Shown: piece after piece, positions 53,031 through 64,000 of the stretch
How positions within the stretch are numbered: position 1 is the first letter of the stretch
Layout of the letters: each line of letters starts with the position of its first letter
Assembly (NCBI GenBank): GCA_900239685.1
Contig: OENT01000708.1
Span: 1-64,000, forward strand
Direction of reading: 5' to 3'
Origin: Rotaria macrura
Lineage: Eukaryota > Rotifera > Eurotatoria > Philodinida > Philodinidae
DNA length: 64,000 nucleotides
Made by a program: the position numbers and the translations under genes
The notes under the pieces: model-generated
The model's database searches: none
The model's input: only the letters and a program-made list of their open reading frames with translations
Told to the model about the DNA's origin: nothing

Positions 53031-56000
53031 CATTTTTTCCTTAGAAATGATTTTGCTAATGAAAGTATGCGTCGATCTTAAATTATTTGTTCAAATAATT
53101 CTATTTATCTTCTCTTTAACTAACATAGCAAATAACCATCGTTAATGAATTACAGTAATAGACTAAGTAAGGAAAGTGTTTCGAGTATGAAATGTTTTTG
53201 TCTATTATATTCGATATTAACCTATTAGTCACAATGATATTCAACCTACTTGAATTGAAGTATACATGTGTAAATTGTCATTTCAATATTTACATTCTAT
53301 ATCTATTTAGAAAATATTTTCTTTTTCCAATGGAATCTTATTGACATTAGAGATAAGTTCAGTTTATTTGAATTTAAATCGACTATATTAACTTTCTAAT
53401 ATTGTTTTTTTAGTTATAAACACGATGAAAAATGAATTCTAAACAAATTGAGAAAGAAGAAAAACCGGTGGTACTTTTAATTGATGTTGAACAACTCATC
53501 AAAAATAACTTAATTATTATTATAGGTTTAATTTTCTTGATGAGAACAACATGCATCGTTGACGAAGTACTTTGAAAGAATAACAATTTCTTGTTCACAA
53601 GGACAATAAAATTTGCTTAAAAAAAGCTTTTTGTCCGATTAGACCGAAGACATAGTTGAATTCACTCGAGTCTTGTCTGAATTTACTTATTTTCATAATT
53701 AATCAAATATCGATGGTTAATTGATAGAATACTCGCATTGATACATTCTTTTTACTTAAATTAATAGACAAGAAATAGAATACGACTCTATTCTTTAGGG
53801 AATGTCTTGCAGTATTTATCAACTAGTTTAATATTCTATGTAAAGGATTTTTTAATGATGAATTATTAAGTGAGAATGTATTGTAATGAAAGATAACAGT
53901 ATAGAAATTTAATATCAACTGTTGACTAGAAGAATCTCATTTTATTATTATCCTCTGGCGTATATTTCAAGATACGTTGTTGATGTTCCTTTATTCCGTA
54001 ATTATGTTTTCTGTTCATTAAAACGAGTACTTTATTCTACTATGTTGAATAAAGTCACGCTATCATCGTAATTTTGTTGTTTATCAAAGAAATAGTTTAT
54101 AATAGCCATCATTATTTTGTCTATACTACTTCATAGAATTATCATATATCGAACTGATGAGTATAACATGAGAAATTACTTGGTTGTATTAGAATTCGAA
54201 CGAACGTAACTTTCTTTTTTTAAGACTATTCAATGTATTATTCGTTGGAAAAGTAATAAACTGTTGCTAATCGGTATGGTTGTCTACTCTTATACCGAAG
54301 ATTTTCTTTTTCTTTCCGTTCAAAAGATATGTCAACTGTAATTTTAAACTAGATGCACTTTTGCCGAGAAGAAATAACGACGAAGAAAATCACCTAAAAA
54401 GAAAGAAAATTAAATTGATCCAACAAAAAGAGAAGAAAAAAAAAACGAGTTATTGCAACTTGTCTATCGACGACCAACAGTATTCTTCTCTTATTCTTTT
54501 TCTTTGTAACAGAAAAGAAAAGAAAAGAAAAGACGTATTTAACGCATAGGTTTGTTAATACAACTATCATATTCATTTTTTTCAGTGTGCTGGAAATAGA
54601 ATTCATATTTAATTTTTTAAAATAATAATATTCAATACGTTTAAATCATCAAACAAAAGGTAAGGCAATATTGTTTGCGTGATTTTTTTCTCGACTAAAT
54701 TCTTACCATTACCGAAAGCTTTCAAACTATAAGAATGCTGTTTACAACTTCATGTTGATGATGATAGTTAATGTTCATAGAGAGTGATCGTTTTCTGGAA
54801 AAAGAATACTCTTACAATAAAAGCATTCTTCGACTACGGATTCAAGGACAAAAGAACATATCGTATGTGTTTTAATAGAAAAGCGTTCAAAATAATACGA
54901 ACTTCTCAGATCGATAAAAATCAACACATATTAAAACATTCCTTCACTCGTCAGAAAAAAGGAAATAGTAATCATCGATTCAATGAATTTATTCGATAAT
55001 ATAGATAGACATTTGTCCAAAATTTTTAATTTAGAAAAAAATCACATTGAATCAAATCTCGTCTTAATATTACACCATACGATTATTTATGTGAAGACAA
55101 AATTTTTTCATAGTCATGTGTCGAACAAAACTATGATCATGCATGATTTTACATTCAACATCAAGGTTTTCCACCCTACGAATAACACAGCATGATAATT
55201 AATGTTTGTGAGTCATATTGACAACATTCGATCAAGGTCATTCATCAGAAACATTAATGAAGGAGTCTGATATTAGAAGTAATTTTTCAGTTAACATCAT
55301 CATTTTCATTTCTTTCCTTCTCATCCTTCAGTTATACGCAGATGATGAATGTATTTTAGTACTTCTCTCTCTCGCAATTTCTTCTTTCATTGAGTCTTGC
55401 CGATTTATTTTCTCTATTCTTTTGTTTCTCATCTTAACTCATCAATATATTAGCTGGAAGTAATGAGAAAAAAACCAGAGCAATATACAGTAATGTCAGT
55501 ATGCATGGACGTACAAAAGTCAACAATTAATAAACTCGTAGAATGATGTCATGTTGATATAAAACATACAGAATGTTGATCGAGATTCGATCCATTTAGT
55601 TCTACATCAATGGAATAGAGAACATGAATATAGTTAGACACGCTTCGATATAGACATTACTGCAAGTAACGTATAGGATTAGAATAAAACACAAAACTGT
55701 TTACATAGAAGAATGATCGATCATGTAAATAATTTTCATGAAATTGAAAATCGGAATAAAAATATGAATATTTGTAGATTTAAATACTATTTCCATCAAA
55801 GAGAAAACATTGGCAATGGATAGCATTGTTTTAAATAATGTTATTCTAATAAATTCAAATGTATACATCATGTTTTAGTAATTTTATCACATCATATAAC
55901 ATCGTCATACACACATTATTGAACCAACGATTGAATTATTCAATAGCATATTAATAAGCATTGAAAGAACTTGCTCATGAATCCTATTGTATCGATATCA

Positions 56001-58442
56001 AACAAGGCAGAGTAGTAGTACGTCGGTTCACACTTCTACATAGGACATACGGAAAAATACGATCGTACTAATGACTCACATTATATCCGGACATAAGATC
56101 GTATTGAATCATGTCACATATGGATAGATCACAATTAAATACATTCTAATTGTTAAATCCTAGAATACATACACATCTTCTCGTTGAATTCTTTCGAGTA
56201 AATTCTATTAATGAGTATTAACGTCTCGATTGTTTACTATCAAAATTATTATAGATCTTTTAAAAATGGAGAAATATTGTTCTGATTTCATCATTACATT
56301 TTCTTTTTTTATCGTTTCAGTTAAACATTTTAATTGATCCAACGGAATTACTAATGCAAATCTTAGATCTTTACATTGATCTATTGAATGTAGAATTCTT
56401 TGTGTTTTTAAAGACCTTAGTTGTTATTCATGTATGCATAATTCATTATATATTTATGCATATAACTCGTATCTCGGCAGGAAATCAAACGGGAAACAAA
56501 AGTAGCGAAATAGATTGACAGCAAGTCATTAGTTGTACGATGATGCGGCGAACAAAAACGTTGTAGTGCAAATTGAAAAAAAAAGAAGATATACTCTTGT
56601 CTAAGTCAGTGAAGAACTACGGGAAAAAAAAAGAAATAATTATAAGCAATGAAAAATGTAAGAATCTATATACAATACTATAAACAATTCATTTCTTTTG
56701 ATTCATTCAATAAGAGTTATGCTGCTAGTAGACAATTGTTTGGATTCAAATAGGATTGTCAGTTACGTTACGCATTCTAACAACTTCTATATTTTGTGCG
56801 TTGTATATCTGTGAAGAAAAAAACAGAAACCATAGAACATGCATAGATTGATATAGAATCAATGATTCTTAAACATCTTGAGTATGAACAATGTCATTTC
56901 CATCTTATTTAGTTAAAAATCCATTTTTCCAAAAACATTCCTCCACTTCATAAATTCATTAGGATCATGAAAAATTATTTTCCTAGCAGACATCATATTT
57001 CCTGTCGTTATACCATGTGAAAAGAGAGAAAAAAAAATGCAGCACTAAATATATAGGAATGAAATAAATTTTAGTTAATCACGAGCATTCAATAATTATC
57101 ATATGAATTAGACGTGTCAATGTATATATAATTAAAAGACTATCGCACCAATCAGAATGCATCGAAAAAGAAGATCTATAAGATTTCATATCTGTAGTGT
57201 CAAGAGATGAGGAAACCACAAAGTCCTATCGTTCGATAAGGTAGTCTGATGTGAATCCCGACTATTATCATCGTACACGACGACGTGCGCATAGCAGCAA
57301 CCATCGAAGATGTTTATTCATTATTGAAGAGCAAAAAAAATATCTTTTTGTTGACACGTTTTGATTTAACATAGCAAGATTGAGAAAATATCAATTGAAT
57401 AAATCATTCGAATAATTTGAATGCTATTCTATATTGATGAATCTTGTTTTCCTTCGTCGGATATTATTAGAAGAAGTACAACAACAAAAAAATATACTTA
57501 TGAATTATATATTAGTAATAAATATTTTACATAATTAAAATAGTAATAGTTCTAATGCAATCTACTTTTTTCGTTCATATCGAAATAATTAAAATGAAAA
57601 ACATATCATATGAACTATTGTCCGACAATTAATAAGTATAACTTTAAACAATTATGTATTTAACGATTATATCTTCCGATAAATTCAATTGTTCAGCAAT
57701 CTAAAGAAATATTCATGAAAGCACGATCTTCTTGATCTAATTATACGTTTATATATATATGTACTATATAGTCATAAATCTATCAGAACTATCAACAACA
57801 TTGGAACAAAATGTCAGTTGGCATGTGCGACCTTCTCTAATCGAGACGAATGGATATGTCATGACTGTTGTTTTTCTCAGTGAAAAATTTTGTTCTATAT
57901 TACAGTTTTTCAATCGTTTCGACAGTATAAAATAATCATTGAGAATAACACTTGATATTTTATTTATGTTCAATTAATTATTCTCTTCTAATCATAGATA
58001 AAATATTGTCGAAGCGAAACTATGATGATTGTCTCGGTTCCATCTTGTAATTTGTCGATCTGCATAGGAAATGAAGAATCGGATGCATACAAGTATTATT
58101 CTAGATTCGATATACACACTTCTATTCTACGTTTTGATTGTATGAGAACTGAAAACGTCAGAGAAAAAGAAAAGAATAGAATAATGCCGATGCCAACATA
58201 GCTTCCACATGTCGACTAGATAATTTATTCTGAGAGATAGATCGGAGATTCTCGAGAGAAGCAAAAAAGAAATATTGTCTCTGTTTTTGATGCATCACAA
58301 CTGCGCGTTGCAACCATAGTAAAACATTACATTCATTTGTTTCTGTTTCTTTTTTGAATACTTACATTTTATCTGCTAGAAAATATTTCATGGTAAATAA
58401 AATATTGCTGAATAATTGAACTTATAAAATAATTTAATTTAG

Positions 58443-59146
58443 ATGAGTAAACCGAATGTTTTTTGGAATGAAAAAATGAAACATCTTTTCAATCTTTATG
58501 GTATTGATATGAATAATCAAATTATTTTCCATTTCATGTATGTTTTATCTTTTTAATTGAATTTATTTTCAACAGATGTTGATAATGATGGCTCAATAAC
58601 TCCATTAGATTTTGAAATACTTGCTGATAAACTTTCAGCACTTATCGGACAAGGAGATACGAAACGACGTGAAGATTATGCCAATGCACGTAAAACTCTT
58701 TGCCAGGAAATAATGAGAGCTGATGCTAATCAAGATGGAAAAGTAACTTTAGGTAAAACAAAAGAAAAAGCGAAATACGTTTATCTATTTTATAAATAAA
58801 ATATTCTCTTTTCTTTCGTATAGAAGAATGGCTTGATTTTCATCAAAATCTTGCAGAAGAATTACATAAACCTGATACTAATCCGGAAATTTTAGAACAA
58901 ATAGCTCAACGTATTAATACGACATTTCATATGCTTGATTTAAATCATGATGGTTACATTGCCAAAGATGAATGGGTTAAAACATGTCAATTTTTCGGCG
59001 TCGATCAAACGACGGCCGAAAAATCTTTTCAACAACTAAGTAAAAATGACAAATTGGAAGAAGACAAAGCAAAACATCTTTTCTTCGAATATCTTAAATC
59101 CGATGATCCTAATCATATATCAAATTGTTGTTTATGTTTTCTTTAA
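58443..59146 (+). CDS. EF-hand calcium-binding protein, sarcoplasmic-CaBP/calexcitin-like, 3 exons
   Basis: Exons 58443-58500, 58576-58752 and 58824-59146 give 185 residues. Three canonical 12-residue EF loops are visible: DVDNDGSITPLD (first; position 12 is Asp rather than Glu), DANQDGKVTLEE (second, formed across intron 2) and DLNHDGYIAKDE (third). A fourth hand is degenerate (SKNDKLEEDKAK). Size, spacing and the motif EEWLDFHQNL fit invertebrate sarcoplasmic calcium-binding proteins or calexcitins, which are cytosolic calcium buffers or sensors. The C-terminus SNCCLCFL is Cys-rich but not a CaaX box; S-acylation is possible. The ATG directly follows TTTAG. The 3' end converges with the next gene, leaving 72 bp between stops. 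Confidence 0.88.
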
Positions 59147-59218
59147 TTATAAAACAAACACGTATTAATTAGAACTTCGTCATTCACAATTTATAGGTGT
59201 TGTTTATGCGTATTGTAA

Positions 59219-60151
59219 TTATGTTGTCTTTTTCTTTTTCTTATCCTTGGATTTTCGTATTGGTCCATATTTGTAAACCGTACAAGCAATAACAATTGAA
59301 GTATTAAGAATAAGACTAACAAATAAATTTAAAACCATACTTTTATCATAGGTTTCTGCGAGATGTGTGAGTATACGAACTAAAATAACGGTATCAAGAA
59401 TAAGAAATATGTATGTTCGTATTGACATACTTAAATTACTAAACGAGGCATTTGTCCAAATCGATCGATTAACTTCACTGGCACTTTTAGTCATTAGAAT
59501 AGTTCGAAGTTGAGCTATCGGCGAAACAGCACTAATTGGAATAACTAAGACCTATCGAAAAGAAGTTATTTTTGTTTTGTTTACATGCAATTGCCCTTAC
59601 AGTACATAGACGCATCCAGGCAGCAGGTACAAAACCCACAAAACTTATTAGTATGTAGAAACAGAATCTAGTAAAATTTCAATAGATCAATATCGATAAG
59701 TATCAAGGTTAAATCTTACGCTACTATTGCATATAATGCTGTCGCTGGATCATTTAATTTCCCATTCTCTTTTGCATTGGTCGTTTTATATTTTGATAAT
59801 GTCCATAGAAGAATTAAATCTATGATAGAAGCACAGAAACAAATCAATAAACAAGACCTAGTCATATAGTGTCTCTACCTAGTATAAAAAGTAATAGATA
59901 TTCTAAAAATGTTAATAGTGCATAATTTCGCCAAAGATGATATCCTATTATCAATGTATAACTAAATTTAATGAAACAAATAATGATTTATTTCTATAAT
60001 TGATATTTACGTACGCTGTTTCTTCAATTAGTACAGATACAATGGATATATCTTCGACATTTTTTGTTTTAACAATACGATATACTTGTGGAACTTTGTG
60101 TTTCAAACAAAGAGCCGTAGCTGATAGACTTAGAAATTGGAAAAAGACCAT
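59219..60151 (-). pseudogene. SLC66A3: PQ-loop repeat membrane protein, SLC66A3-like, 4 exons with an apparent frameshift
   Basis: Segments in transcript order: 60151-60015, 59961-59720, 59643-59601, 59551-59219. The first PQ-loop motif is HKVPQVYRIVKTKNVEDIS, the second (degenerate) is SPIAQLRTILMTKSASEVN. Several hydrophobic helices are visible (TFLEYLLLFIL, CLLICFCASIIDLILLW, MVLNLFVSLILNTSIVIAC) and the tail is Lys-rich. ISAVSPIAQL and the following layout resemble SLC66A3 (PQLC3); MPDU1 is the alternative. Known PQ-loop proteins are lysosomal or ER transporters or chaperones. The second segment is not open throughout: its length is one base short of phase, and the break lies near 59865-59880. 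A 21-nt GT-AG intron (59858-59878) would not restore the frame. Either a real 1-base deletion (recent pseudogene) or a sequence error explains this. Confidence 0.6.
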
Positions 60152-63100
60152 TCCTGTTTCTTTTTTTCGTGGTTAAAATTGAAAATGAATATTATTGTAC
60201 GGATACCTCTTTTCTTTTTTGCATTTTTTATCAAATTTTGTATCATGAGAAAATTTCCATCTGGAAACAAGAGACCATTGATTCTTTTTTTCTAATGAGT
60301 TGTCTTGCAATAGCTGAGTATAAATGATTTATGGAAATATTCTTGCATTCTATTTCTTTTCCTTATAGTCGTTTTTAAATGGTCTAGTAAATCTCTTGTC
60401 AATTGGATGATATTACTTGACAATGAGTCTTTTGTTTTTCCTTAGTAATCTGCATTTCTTATCAAGGTCTATTTTGATATCTGTCAGTTGTCTCAACATC
60501 AATTTTGTATGTTGAGAAATTCTTCATGAATAGAAACTATATGTTTTTCTATATTGATTGTGAAGTTGATACCATTCATAGTTTCGTTTGCATGAGAAGA
60601 ACGATTGAATTTATGACTTTTATGTGTGATAAAGAAAAAAAAAAGAAACTTTCGATATAATTCTAATGATTGAGATGAACGATTTTTGAATGATTATTTT
60701 CATTGTTAGACTAGAGTGAGTGTCCGTTTATTTTGTTTTTCCTTTTTATCTCATTTGAAATTGCTATGACCTTGAATTAATAACATATGGAAGATTATTT
60801 TATGTATGTCGATGATTTATTTTTATTTTATCGAAAATGAAAATAATTTTGTTATTTTCAAAAATCGGATTGTCTTTTTTTCCCAAGGCTCACTGAATTA
60901 ATATTGCCATGAAATATTCAATCAAGTGTTTAGATGAAAAGATGAATTCTGGCAAGACTAGATTATCGATTTAATTAATTGACAAATATTCATCGTAAGT
61001 TTCTATTTTTTTTTTCGATCGTTATGTGTTGTCAGTTGAAGGAAAGAAAAACATATTGTTATAGTGAATGCTAAATATATACAAAGTCTCAGATGTACAC
61101 ATGTCCAGATCTTTCTGTTGAAAAATAACTTATATCTATTTATAGTACGCATGATTGAAGAGACACAACTATAAGATTAGCTAATGTTATGTAGCGTAGA
61201 ACAAATATTCGCCTGGGAAATCTCTACTCATAGATAAGTTTTGTTGAATAAAGAAGAGTAAATCGTCCATGATACACACTCAATATCAACAATAATAGAA
61301 TACTATTTATGAATCTATTCGTCGTAAAATATCAAATTTAAAAAAGAAAACAAGTCAATGAAACGTCGTTCTCTTGAGTTAGCAAGCATAGCAAAAGTTC
61401 TGTGACAACGTGTCAAACTGTCTTATGCCATACTGTTGACTTCTAAACTAATTAAATTTGTTTTTCTTGAATAGAGACAAGTCTGAATTGGAAATTTTGT
61501 TCTTGACTTATGTTCTCAGAATAGAGCAAGAGTAGATAAAACCTAGACAGTTCTAAAAATATTTTTTTCAATAATTTTACAAGTTGAAAAGTACATTTTT
61601 CTCAACAATAGGAGCCGCATTCTTACAAAAAATGATGATGAAGAATGACTTTTCATTTTCTATTTGTTTTTTCTTTAAACAATGAACAAAATATTGAAAA
61701 TGATATTGCACGAATGTAATGTTACAAGAATACTTTAAAGACTTTTGTATCGCATGTTACAAATGTCCCTTTTTGTTTAAACAAGCTATCAGTTATTAAT
61801 ATGCATTTAACAATGAACCGATTAGTTGAAGTTTCTACCTTGAATATTACATTTTTATTTAAATGCATTCAAATAGGAAGAAATTCGAATGATGAGCTCC
61901 ATACAGTGTAGAGATACTATTAGTGTCCTATAGGGACGACTTCTTATGATTTCCGTTCACGTAACAACATTCTTAGAATCCTAATCATATATTCTAATTT
62001 TTTTTTCGAGTCTAAGAAAAAATTAGAATTACAACACATTAACTTCTGTCGGTGACGCATTTTTTATATTATCTAATAACCTTGAGTTAAAAATAGGATA
62101 ATCATTTGAGGTACATTTTTATTAAATAAGTCAATTATTAATTATATGTCAAAATATATCAGTGTTACGTTAAGAGAGAATGAATGCTTTCAACAATCGA
62201 ACAATATTGTTTTCGAAGATTCGAATGGCAAATAAAAAGATAGTTGTGATAATTGAATTAAAATATAATAAATCATGAATACACTTATCTTATTTAAGTT
62301 GATAGATATTTTCTATTCGTATGTTAATTCATCTACAATATGTCATTCTTTGAAAAGATGTCAAAATCTATATTCGCCAACAATGTAATTTACATAAAGA
62401 GCCAGCATTGAAACAAGAGAATTTGACTCTAAAATTCATTGTTAAACTTGAACGCATTATGGATTATTTCTAGATTGATTAATGTACTGAGAAAATGTCG
62501 AAAAAATATGATTTCTTCAGTAACTGGTGATTCTAATCAAGTATACTTTATTGTTACTTTTCTTTTCATTGTATACGGTTGCAGAATGCTAACCTATAGT
62601 GATGTTAATGAATAATACCTGATATAGATTATAAATAAAAGAGTTGAGCAAAGAACTATTATGTAAGTCAAATTCTATTGTTATAACTGATACTGTTGCA
62701 TTGTCAACTAATGAAACTCTAACCTCTACAAAGAGAAGAAAATCATTTTCATCCTATGCATGTTCAGTTTACAGCAGCTTTTAGGGCCTAGGCCAAAACA
62801 AGCTAAAAGCCGTATAGATAATCTTGGTGAACGATATTATCACGGTGCTATGGATTGCTTAGACATGATCTACAGTTGCTAAACGAAAAAATTCATCACT
62901 ACTAGAAATTCAACGTTAAGTCATATAATAAAATATGTTCTTTACTGTTCGCTACTCTCTCAAACAGTGACCAACTATTTTTCATGTCGATATTATTTTT
63001 TCGACCATCCAATTATGTTGGATCTTTAGTGAATATTATACATTTAATTTGTTTTTCTTTTGAAAGAATATGTCAAGATGTAGGGCATATAGTTGTTTTT

Positions 63101-64000
63101 TCTAAATTCTTAGGTTTCATATGGGAAAAAGTAACAAGCTGCAAGAACCAAAAAGCTCACTAAAAATGGGGGAGGGGGGTTCGACATCTTGGCATACTAT
63201 TTCAAATAAAAAAATTAAACATATACAATAAACACTCACCGATAACTTTATGATGCGCGATCACAAAGCCGAGAAAGAGCGAAAAACGGTTTTTGGACGT
63301 GGTTTTTTAGGATGCTTCAGCATTATTTTAGTAGATTTCAAGAGAACAATCACAAACTGTCCTATTTTTTAAAATAAGCTTCTATCGTGACTTATTAAGC
63401 TTAATTAAATAAGTAATTTTATTTTTCATGACATATGAGCATAGTCGGCTTGTTCGAAAATGTTCTACTAAAATCAACTTTGAGTTGCGTCAACCTGCTT
63501 TTTACTGAACATTATACTCAGCACAAGCATTTCACATCGTTGTGAAAATAAATATAGTATATAGCTATATGATTTATAAATAGTCACCAGAGAGAAAGAG
63601 AGGAAAGACAATAATAAAGGAACAAATGGCTGATTATTGTGGTGTTACATAACAAATGGAACAATTTCTTGAAAAAGTCTTGTCTACATAAATACACACA
63701 TGTCGGAGGTCTAAAAAGAGATCCGATTCACGTTAGGTGTATAAATATGAATAATATAAATGTTGCTATTCTTGGTTGATGTTTCGAGAAATTAGTTAAT
63801 TTAAAACATTTTGAGATTTTCTTTTTCTTTGATTAATCTTCTCTTGTCATATGTTTTGTTCACTCGGCTGAAGGGAGAGTTATGGTGTGAGTGTGAGTGT
63901 GAGTGTGTAGTGCGAGTCTGTCTTATACTCATATCCACATCCACACAGTCAAAATTGCTGTTCCAGAAGTGATTAGTGCTTTGTATTTATTAAATTCAGC
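60152..64000. other. Terminal intergenic region, no gene supported
   Basis: About 3.8 kb, AT-rich, with no frame I would call. A G-rich stretch lies at 63168-63180 (GGGGGAGGGGGG). A (GTGTGA)n tract at 63885-63908 is followed by CCACATCCACAC, again TGTGGG-like on the other strand. Confidence 0.5.
63885..63908. repeat. (GTGTGA)n hexamer repeat
   Basis: About four copies of a GT-rich hexamer near the window's end. Confidence 0.85.

Larger units (their letters stand above)
52060..58442. other. Long intergenic region with one fold-back element, no gene supported
   Basis: About 6.4 kb. Apart from the inverted-repeat element at 52719-53030 I can support no gene. Three short consecutive plus-strand frames at 54784-54999, 54983-55195 and 55218-55463 are the densest open stretch, but match no family I know. 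A (AAAAG)n-like run is at about 54510-54530. The region ends AATTTAATTTAG directly before the EF-hand ATG. Confidence 0.5.

Noticed and set aside
54510..54530. (AAAAG)n run as a possible regulatory or telomeric repeat
   Set aside because: A short simple repeat of a kind common in AT-rich DNA, with no supporting context.

Overview
This is an AT-rich stretch of an animal nuclear genome. Most genes are split by short introns of about 45-80 nt. The protein families are metazoan: an ENTH-domain epsin, a p24/TMED cargo receptor, eS1/RPS3A, GFAT, and an invertebrate-type intermediate filament protein with a lamin tail domain. A very long membrane-anchored FG-GAP/VCBS repeat protein, scattered TGTGGG-like interstitial repeats, and 3' splice sites lying directly against start codons (as expected for spliced-leader acceptors) together suggest a rotifer, most likely a bdelloid. 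That assignment is an inference, not a proof.

Layout. 1-1283: 3' part of a divergent p97/CDC48 paralog (+). 2160-2984: intronless alpha/beta hydrolase (-). 7401-8147: intronless class I methyltransferase (+). 8485-12993: GFAT in 14 exons (-), with a ~630 bp fold-back element in one intron. 15993-17152: RPS3A in 7 exons (-). 17965-29039: head-to-tail run of four + strand genes (TMED, epsin, ADPRM-type metallophosphatase, a 62-aa unknown protein). The first three of these each carry one copy of the same ~570 bp repeat in an intron. 31847-40793: intermediate filament gene with two alternative 5' ends that splice in phase into one core. 45081-52059: a type II membrane protein with 28 FG-GAP/VCBS repeats; its intron and exon boundary is tandemly duplicated around an N. 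58443-59146: EF-hand protein (+). 59219-60151: PQ-loop membrane protein (-), apparently frameshifted. The intervals 2985-7400, 12994-15992, 40794-45080, 52060-58442 and 60152-64000 have no gene I can support.

The genes are mostly unrelated housekeeping and cell-biology functions: hexosamine synthesis, translation, ER-Golgi cargo sorting, clathrin endocytosis, nucleotide clean-up, cytoskeleton and calcium binding. Points most worth a second look are the p97 paralog whose D2 ATPase has lost both arginine fingers and the pore tryptophan, the 28-repeat receptor-like protein, the dual-start filament gene, and the intron-sited repeat family. All exon joins below were worked out by eye from GT/AG sites, reading phase and remembered family sequences; no alignment or transcript data were available.
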